A stretch of 64,000 bases of DNA, from assembly GCF_014384745.1 (NCBI RefSeq), contig NZ_JACRSO010000001.1:868001-932000 (forward strand). Reading direction: 5' to 3'. The notes beneath the pieces were generated by a model. It searched no databases, had not been told where the DNA came from, and saw only the letters and a list, made by a program, of their open reading frames with translations. Of the stretch, positions 59,523 through 64,000 are shown piece after piece. Position numbers and translations under genes: made by a program. Source of the DNA: Luoshenia tenuis (GTDB lineage Bacteria > Bacillota > Clostridia > Christensenellales > GCA-900066905). Numbering within the stretch: the first letter of the stretch is position 1; each line of letters begins with the position of its first letter.

Positions 59523-61109
59523 CTAGCGGGCCGCATCGCTGGCCGTAGGCGCCGCCGGTTCGAACTGGCGATAGAGCAGCACCCTGTCGCCGGGCTGCAG
59601 GTTCTCCGGGTCCAGCTGCGGGTTGAGCTTGAGCACGCTTTGCAAACTGACGCCGTAGCGCCTGGCGATGCTCCACAGCGTATCGCCCGTGCGGACAAAC
59701 GCCACCACGATGCCGCTGCCCTGCTGGCTGCTTGGCCCCTGATGGACGATATTGTCCACAGCCCCCACCTGCGTCTCCGGATACGAGGCCACGGTAAAGC
59801 GCAGGGTAAACCGGCCTTCCATCTCCGTAGGCGAAAGCACGGTCCCAAACGATTGATCTACCGCTGCCGAAACGTCAACCTCGCCTTCCAGCCGCTCGGG
59901 CAATGTCAGCTCAATAGAAAACGGCGTTTCGGAGTTGAACCCTTCAATGCCGCCCTCTTCCTGGTCGCTCTCATACAGCACCCCGCATGTCAAGATGCCC
60001 TGCACCTCCAGCCCCTGGTCGGTCACCGCCCAATCCGTAATACAAGGGGTAGCCTGCAAAAAGCTGATGCGGCCGATATTGGGCATCCCCTCGGGCAGCG
60101 GCAGACTCTCTTTGAGCAGTTGAGTCGCCTGCTGTTCCACCGCCGGACGAGACAGGGTGATCTGCTGCTCGGACACTTCCAGCTCCTGATTGGGCGCATA
60201 GGCATCCTGCAGCACTTCCAGATCCTGCGTGGCCCAGACGTTGGTGCGCATCTGCAACAGGCACTCGACCTGCAGCACGCGCATCTCTCCATCCTCGTCG
60301 AACTGCGCGGTCACTTTTAGGTCCTGCACGTCGGCACGTCCCTCGGTCTGCAGGCCCATAAAGCTGTCCGGCAGCGCCAGGTCGTATTCAAAGGGCAGCG
60401 TCATCGCGGCCTCCTGCAAGGGCTCTGCCGGGTCCTGGCAGCGGTACAGCAAGGAAAGCTGCACATCTCCGCGCATCCGCACGGCCCCCGCCATCGCGGT
60501 GATTTCCGTCACGCTGGCATCCCCCCAGGATTTCAGCAGCTTGCCGATAGGCAGGTTGCGGCTGGGCAGCGTCACCTCATCCCGCAGCGTCGTGGTCTCG
60601 TTCGCGGTCCCCAAAATCCACCCTGGCGTCAACTGCTCCTGCTTGACCTCCAGCCCAGGCAGCCCCTCTACCGCGGAGACCACAGCGTAGGTCTGCTGGG
60701 TTTGCGGCTGGCAGTTTAGCTCTGCAATCGCGCGCACGCGGATAACGGTTCCATCCACCACTTCGCTTTGCACGTCCTGTACGCTGCCGCTGACCAAGAC
60801 CTGTCCGCCGGCCTTAAGCCCCGCAAGCTCTACGCTGTGGGTGAAGCCGCAAGCCGCCTCCAGGCCCTCCACCTGGCCGCTCTGTTCGCCCACATAAAGC
60901 AGCGAGAAGACCACGCTTCCCTCCATATTCACCTTGTCCTGCAGTGCCTCCACACCGCCTACCACCAGGCGCCCCGAAATGCATAGCATCCTGGCGATGG
61001 CTTCCGCGCCCCCTTCTAGTGCAATTTCCCCCTCCACCAGCGCTTGAGAGTTCACAGCCTCTCCCAACCGGTTAGCGCGGATATTTACCTTTTTCAGCTC
61101 CAATGCCAT
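59523..61109 (-). CDS. sipL: Spore coat morphogenetic protein, DUF3794 and LysM (SipL-like)
   Basis: A 528-residue protein with DUF3794 modules and a C-terminal LysM. Beta-rich segments include EAIARMLCISGRLVVGGVEALQ, GTVIRVRAIAELNC, LQDAYAPNQELEVSEQQITLSR and LTCGVLYESDQEEGG. The LysM (about 465-515) reads VAFVRTGDTLWSIARRYGVS and NPQLDPENLQPGDRVLLY. SipL in Clostridia binds SpoIVA and localises the coat, and the same domain set is seen here. The ATG at 61109 follows GGGAGG by 8 bases. It sits between spo0A and ispE. Confidence 0.9.
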   Translation of the reverse strand: MALELKKVNIRANRLGEAVNSQALVEGEIALEGGAEAIARMLCISGRLVVGGVEALQDKVNMEGSVVFSLLYVGEQSGQVEGLEAACGFTHSVELAGLKAGGQVLVSGSVQDVQSEVVDGTVIRVRAIAELNCQPQTQQTYAVVSAVEGLPGLEVKQEQLTPGWILGTANETTTLRDEVTLPSRNLPIGKLLKSWGDASVTEITAMAGAVRMRGDVQLSLLYRCQDPAEPLQEAAMTLPFEYDLALPDSFMGLQTEGRADVQDLKVTAQFDEDGEMRVLQVECLLQMRTNVWATQDLEVLQDAYAPNQELEVSEQQITLSRPAVEQQATQLLKESLPLPEGMPNIGRISFLQATPCITDWAVTDQGLEVQGILTCGVLYESDQEEGGIEGFNSETPFSIELTLPERLEGEVDVSAAVDQSFGTVLSPTEMEGRFTLRFTVASYPETQVGAVDNIVHQGPSSQQGSGIVVAFVRTGDTLWSIARRYGVSLQSVLKLNPQLDPENLQPGDRVLLYRQFEPAAPTASDAAR

Positions 61110-61205
61110 AAACATTTCCTCCCATCTGTACCCCGTCAATGCGGCTGGTACAGTCTATGGGTTCTAAGGGACGGATATGCTTCAAACTTAAAATTGTGTA
61201 GAATC

Positions 61206-61286
61206 TGTGGATAACTTAAGATAACCATGGGGGTTTATCTCAAAAACCCGCACACAATTATCCACATTATCCACAGCTTATCCCCA
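61206..61286. promoter_or_regulatory. DnaA-box cluster
   Basis: TTATCCACA occurs twice in direct, touching repeats (61258-61266, 61267-61275), once inverted as TGTGGATAA (61206-61214), and as an 8-of-9 match TTATCCCCA (61278-61286). AAATCCACA (61334-61342) is a weaker copy. The spacing suggests a DnaA-binding site rather than chance. Whether it is an origin or a sink is unknown. Confidence 0.6.
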
Positions 61287-61433
61287 ACCCCTTGAAAACA
61301 TGCGCTTTTCCGGCTGTTGATATCCTTCCCTAGAAATCCACAGTTCTGTGTCATTCTATGCAAAAGCACAGCTATACTAAACCAGGTCAAGCGCATTTTT
61401 TATAAATAATTTGCCAGCCGGCTTTCCGCCCTC

Positions 61434-61480
61434 AAAAAAAGCTGTACATCCCCTGCACCGGGATGTACAGCCCTTTTATC
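61434..61480 (-). terminator. Terminator after spo0A
   Basis: AGCTGTACATCCC/GGGATGTACAGC with a 6-base loop; minus-strand product ends in TTTTTTTGAG. Confidence 0.85.
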
Positions 61481-61492
61481 GGCATAAATGCA

Positions 61493-62278
61493 TCAGCTTG
61501 CCGCCAGTTCAAGAATGATCTTATCCGCGATCAGCGCAATAAATTCTCCGTTGGTGGGTTTATCGTTTTCAGAATAGATGTTGTAGCCAAAAACCTGGTT
61601 GATGTTCTCGATCTTGCCGCGACTCCACGCCACCTCAATCGCATGGCGGATCGCGCGCTCTACCTTGCTGGCTGAAGTATCAAAATGTTGTGCGATCCTC
61701 GGGTACAGTTCTTTGGTAATGCGATTGATCATGTCCGGTTCCTCTACTACAAGGCGAATTGCCTCGCGCAGATAATGGAAACCTTTGATATGCGCCGGGA
61801 TGCCAACAATCAGAAAAATGCTGCTGATCTGCTCATCCAGCGATTTCTCGCGGACGGCCGGCGCCGCAAGCGTATTTGCCACCGGCGTATGGGTCGGGAA
61901 CAGGTTGAGCATTTCGCTGATGCGCTCTTCCACCAGCGACATTTCCACGGGCTTGATCATAAAGTACTTCGCGCCCAACTCGATGGTCTGGCGGATGATG
62001 TTCTCAATCCCCATCGAAGAGATCATAATAACGTTGGGCATCTTGCCATAGCCGCCAGCCCGCAGTTTTTTGAGCACTTCTATCCCATCCAGTTTCGACA
62101 GGACAACGTCAAGGATCACCACATCCGGCTGATACTCCTCGATCATTCCCAACGCCGATAGTCCGTCCGCCGCTTCACCGCACAGTTCGTAACCCTCTAA
62201 ATCGCCGAAATAGTCCACGAACATCCCGCGGATCACCGCATCATCGTCCACTACAAGTAGTTTGACTGGATCAGCCAT
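61493..62278 (-). CDS. spo0A: Sporulation master regulator Spo0A
   Basis: A 261-residue response regulator. The receiver domain has LLVVDDDAVIRGMF, the phosphorylated Asp57 in VVILDVVLSKLDGIEVL and the Lys in YFMIKPVEM. A short linker (about 130-150) leads to the Spo0A DNA-binding domain with IPAHIKGFHYLREAI, TSASKVERAIRHAIEVAWSRG and YNIYSENDKPTNGEFIALIAD. Spo0A~P binds 0A boxes and starts sporulation. AGAGGGGGAT lies upstream. The region upstream has a promoter and 0A-box-like sequences. Confidence 0.98.
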   Translation of the reverse strand: MADPVKLLVVDDDAVIRGMFVDYFGDLEGYELCGEAADGLSALGMIEEYQPDVVILDVVLSKLDGIEVLKKLRAGGYGKMPNVIMISSMGIENIIRQTIELGAKYFMIKPVEMSLVEERISEMLNLFPTHTPVANTLAAPAVREKSLDEQISSIFLIVGIPAHIKGFHYLREAIRLVVEEPDMINRITKELYPRIAQHFDTSASKVERAIRHAIEVAWSRGKIENINQVFGYNIYSENDKPTNGEFIALIADKIILELAAS

Positions 62279-62403
62279 TTCAAAGTATCCCCCTCTTAAG
62301 AACTTCTTCGTTTGTAAATGAAAACTTTATTGCTTTTGACACAAATCTAGAATTGCTCTTCAGTCGCAAAAACACATTGCTTTTCCGGAAATAACCTGCT
62401 TTA

Positions 62404-62566
62404 TTCGACCACATGTGAATTATATCACACTATATTGGGCAGTACAATGGCCGTATTTTGTCGACTTCTCTGTTTTTTTGCCATAAATTTACGATTGTAT
62501 CTATATTTTTTTACAACTCAGATGTAAAATCAGCAAAATAACTGAGCTGCCGCTGCACTTGTCGAA
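62404..62566 (-). promoter_or_regulatory. Putative 0A boxes near the spo0A promoter
   Basis: TTGTCGAAA at 62559-62567 is close to the TTTGTCRAAA-type 0A consensus; TTTGTCGAC at 62457-62465 and, reversed, GGTCGAA at 62404-62410 are weaker. They flank the -35 and -10 of spo0A, fitting autoregulation. Confidence 0.5.
62419..62447 (-). promoter_or_regulatory. Promoter of spo0A
   Basis: TTGTAC (62442-62447), 17 bases, extended TGATATAAT with TATAAT at 62419-62424, minus strand. Leader about 135 bases. Confidence 0.65.
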
Positions 62567-62627
62567 ACGGGTAGTTACCGGCCGCCGCCAACTATATAGA
62601 ATTTAACTGCAAAATTGATAATAAAGA

Positions 62628-62666
62628 GGAGATGGCTCCCGCCACATTCTGCGGGCCGCCATCTCC
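62628..62666 (-). terminator. Terminator after glpK
   Basis: GGAGATGGC/GCCATCTCC stem with inner CCCGC/GCGGG pairs; minus-strand product ends in TCTTTATT. Confidence 0.7.
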
Positions 62667-62673
62667 ATTATTT

Positions 62674-64000
62674 CTACTGTTCAGCCCATCCCAGCGATCG
62701 TTTAACCGCACGCTGCCACAGGCGATACTTGCCTTCCCGTTCCTGCTCTGGCATTTGGGGGTCAAAATGCGCGCTGATCGCATAGCGCGCCTTCAGCTCT
62801 TCACGGTCCTTCCATACGCCGGCAGCCAATCCGGCCAGACAGGCCGCGCCCAGCGCCGTGGTCTCGATAATCTTCGGCCGCTCTACCGTAACGTTTAGAA
62901 TGTCTGATTGGAACTGCATCAAAAAGCCATTGGCACTTGCGCCGCCATCCACCCGCAGGGTGTTCAGCTTGATGCCAGAATCAGCCTCCATAGCCGTAAG
63001 CACATCCCTTGTCTGATAGGCGATCGCTTCCAACGCCGCGCGCACGATATGTGCGCGTCCAGCTCCGCGGGTCAACCCCACAATGATGCCCCGGCTGTAC
63101 ATATCCCAATGGGGTGCGCCCAGGCCCGTAAAGGCCGGCACCAACACCACGCCATCCGTATCCGGCACCGAGCGGGCCACCTCCTCGGAATCCGAGGATT
63201 TTTCGATCAGCCCCATCTCGTCGCGCAGCCACTGTACCGTAGCGCCGCCCATAAAGATACTGCCCTCCAGGGCGTACTCCACCTGTCCCCCAATGCCCCA
63301 GGCGATGGTGGTCAACAGGTTGTTTTTGCTGTTTACCGGCTCGGTACCCGTGTTCATCAGCAGGAAACAGCCCGTGCCGTAGGTATTTTTAGCCATACCC
63401 GGTTCAAAACAGGTCTGCCCGAACAAGGCGGCATGCTGGTCGCCCGCAACGCCAAATATCGGCACCTCGCCACCCAGAATACTGGTATTCATCACCCCAA
63501 ACAGGCCGCTGGAGGGCAACACCTCCGGCATCAATTCGATGGGGATATCAAATGCGCGCAGCAATTCTTCATCCCAGCAGAGATCGTGAATATTATAGAG
63601 CATCGTACGCGAGGCATTAGAATAATCCGTTACATGCGCACGGCTGCCGGTCAGGTTCCAGATCAGCCAGGTATCCACCGTGCCGAACATCAGCTCGCCC
63701 CGGGCTGCCCGTTCGCGGGATCCCGGCACATGGTCCAGAATCCATTTGATCTTGGTCCCAGAGAAATATGGGTCTAAAATCAAGCCCGTCTTTTCCTTGA
63801 TGGTGCCGGCCATGCCGTCCTTTTCCAGCTTTTCGATCTCAGAAGCCGTCCTGCGGCACTGCCACACGATGGCGTTATAAATCGGCTCGCCGGTCTTTTT
63901 GTCCCAAATAATGGTCGTTTCGCGTTGGTTCGTGATCCCTACCCCGGAGAGGTTAGAGGCATTGAGCCCTGCGCGCACCATGACCTCCCGCAGCACCTCC
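62674..64000 (-). CDS. glpK: Glycerol kinase, 5'-truncated by the window edge
   Basis: At least 440 residues are present; the family is about 500, so the first 55-60 residues lie beyond the right edge and the frame stays open to it. The FGGY kinase motifs are TNQRETTIIWDKKTGEPIYN, FGTVDTWLIWNLTG, VAGDQHAALFGQ, AYQTRDVLTAM and VDGGASANGFLMQFQSDIL. It phosphorylates glycerol to glycerol-3-phosphate in the cytoplasm. The internal ATG at 63996 is not the start. Confidence 0.97.
   Translation of the reverse strand, partial: EVLREVMVRAGLNASNLSGVGITNQRETTIIWDKKTGEPIYNAIVWQCRRTASEIEKLEKDGMAGTIKEKTGLILDPYFSGTKIKWILDHVPGSRERAARGELMFGTVDTWLIWNLTGSRAHVTDYSNASRTMLYNIHDLCWDEELLRAFDIPIELMPEVLPSSGLFGVMNTSILGGEVPIFGVAGDQHAALFGQTCFEPGMAKNTYGTGCFLLMNTGTEPVNSKNNLLTTIAWGIGGQVEYALEGSIFMGGATVQWLRDEMGLIEKSSDSEEVARSVPDTDGVVLVPAFTGLGAPHWDMYSRGIIVGLTRGAGRAHIVRAALEAIAYQTRDVLTAMEADSGIKLNTLRVDGGASANGFLMQFQSDILNVTVERPKIIETTALGAACLAGLAAGVWKDREELKARYAISAHFDPQMPEQEREGKYRLWQRAVKRSLGWAEQ

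Larger units (their letters stand above)
61110..61492. other. Intergenic region between sipL-like gene and spo0A
   Basis: Contains a cluster of DnaA-box-like 9-mers (61206-61286), AT-rich stretches and the spo0A terminator (61434-61480). No coding gene is seen. Confidence 0.7.
62279..62673. other. spo0A upstream region
   Basis: Contains a promoter (62419-62447), three 0A-box-like sites and the glpK terminator on the right. No gene supported. Confidence 0.75.

Noticed and set aside
61110..61492. Chromosomal origin (oriC)
   Set aside because: DnaA boxes are present but dnaA, dnaN, gyrB and rpmH are absent; kept only as a DnaA-box cluster.
1..64000. CRISPR arrays, insertion sequences, prophage genes
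   Set aside because: No regularly spaced repeats, transposase or phage structural motifs were seen; repeated elements are terminators and protein-domain repeats.

Overview
The window looks like chromosomal DNA of a fairly GC-rich, endospore-forming member of the Clostridia (Bacillota). Sporulation and germination genes (spo0A, spoIIR, a sipL-like gene, spmA/spmB, sleB-ypeB) sit among housekeeping genes. T-box leaders, strong AAGGAGG ribosome sites, TTGACA/TATAAT promoters and Gram-positive surface proteins support this. The species cannot be fixed from sequence alone; no phage, IS element or CRISPR array was seen.

Layout. 1-2.9 kb: end of a dTDP-rhamnose operon (rfbC, rfbA), an aldo/keto-reductase-like gene and a secreted 3D-domain protein. 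2.9-4.1 kb: an AT-rich gene desert ending in a cold-shock gene whose leader holds a 22-bp hairpin. 4.6-10.9 kb: MATE exporter, CyuA-type desulfidase, and a tryptophan T-box driving a TrpP-like S component with its own ECF module. 11-17.2 kb: secreted DUF3298-like protein, OpuC-type osmolyte ABC transporter with fused permease/binding protein, flavodoxin, cupin, DUF1848. 17.3-32.5 kb: a surface-protein locus with a MucBP-like anchored protein, an 11.8-kb gene for a 3923-residue SpaA/SdrD-type adhesin, and a SARP/BTAD-type regulator; both surface genes have the same direct-repeat operator geometry upstream. 32.7-36.1 kb: an operon of DUF6320, condensation-like and esterase proteins, a tRNA-like element and tRNA-Arg(CCG). 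36.2-41.9 kb: MecA-like PBP, YabE-like G5/3D protein, rsmA. 42-49.4 kb: VOC, GNAT, two nitroreductases, MetY, a TatD-associated radical SAM protein, tatD and metG under a methionine T-box. 49.4-64 kb: ComB-like phosphatase, spmA/B, FlaR-like kinase, a CTP synthase lacking its glutaminase catalytic residues, an MBL hydrolase, an ArgRS-like protein with no catalytic core, DUF1934, ypeB, sleB, spoIIR, ispE, sipL-like, spo0A and 5'-truncated glpK. A DnaA-box cluster lies between sipL and spo0A.

The strongest candidates for new biology are: (1) the BTAD regulator with shared TGTGAY heptamer operators in front of the giant adhesin and the MucBP-like gene; (2) the CTP synthase with Cys->Gly, His->Gln and Gly-Gly->Ala-Ala changes in its glutamine amidotransferase site; (3) the catalytic-core-less ArgRS-like protein in the usual argS position after DUF1934; (4) the cspA leader hairpin; and (5) a pseudoknotted tRNA-like RNA near 35.9 kb.
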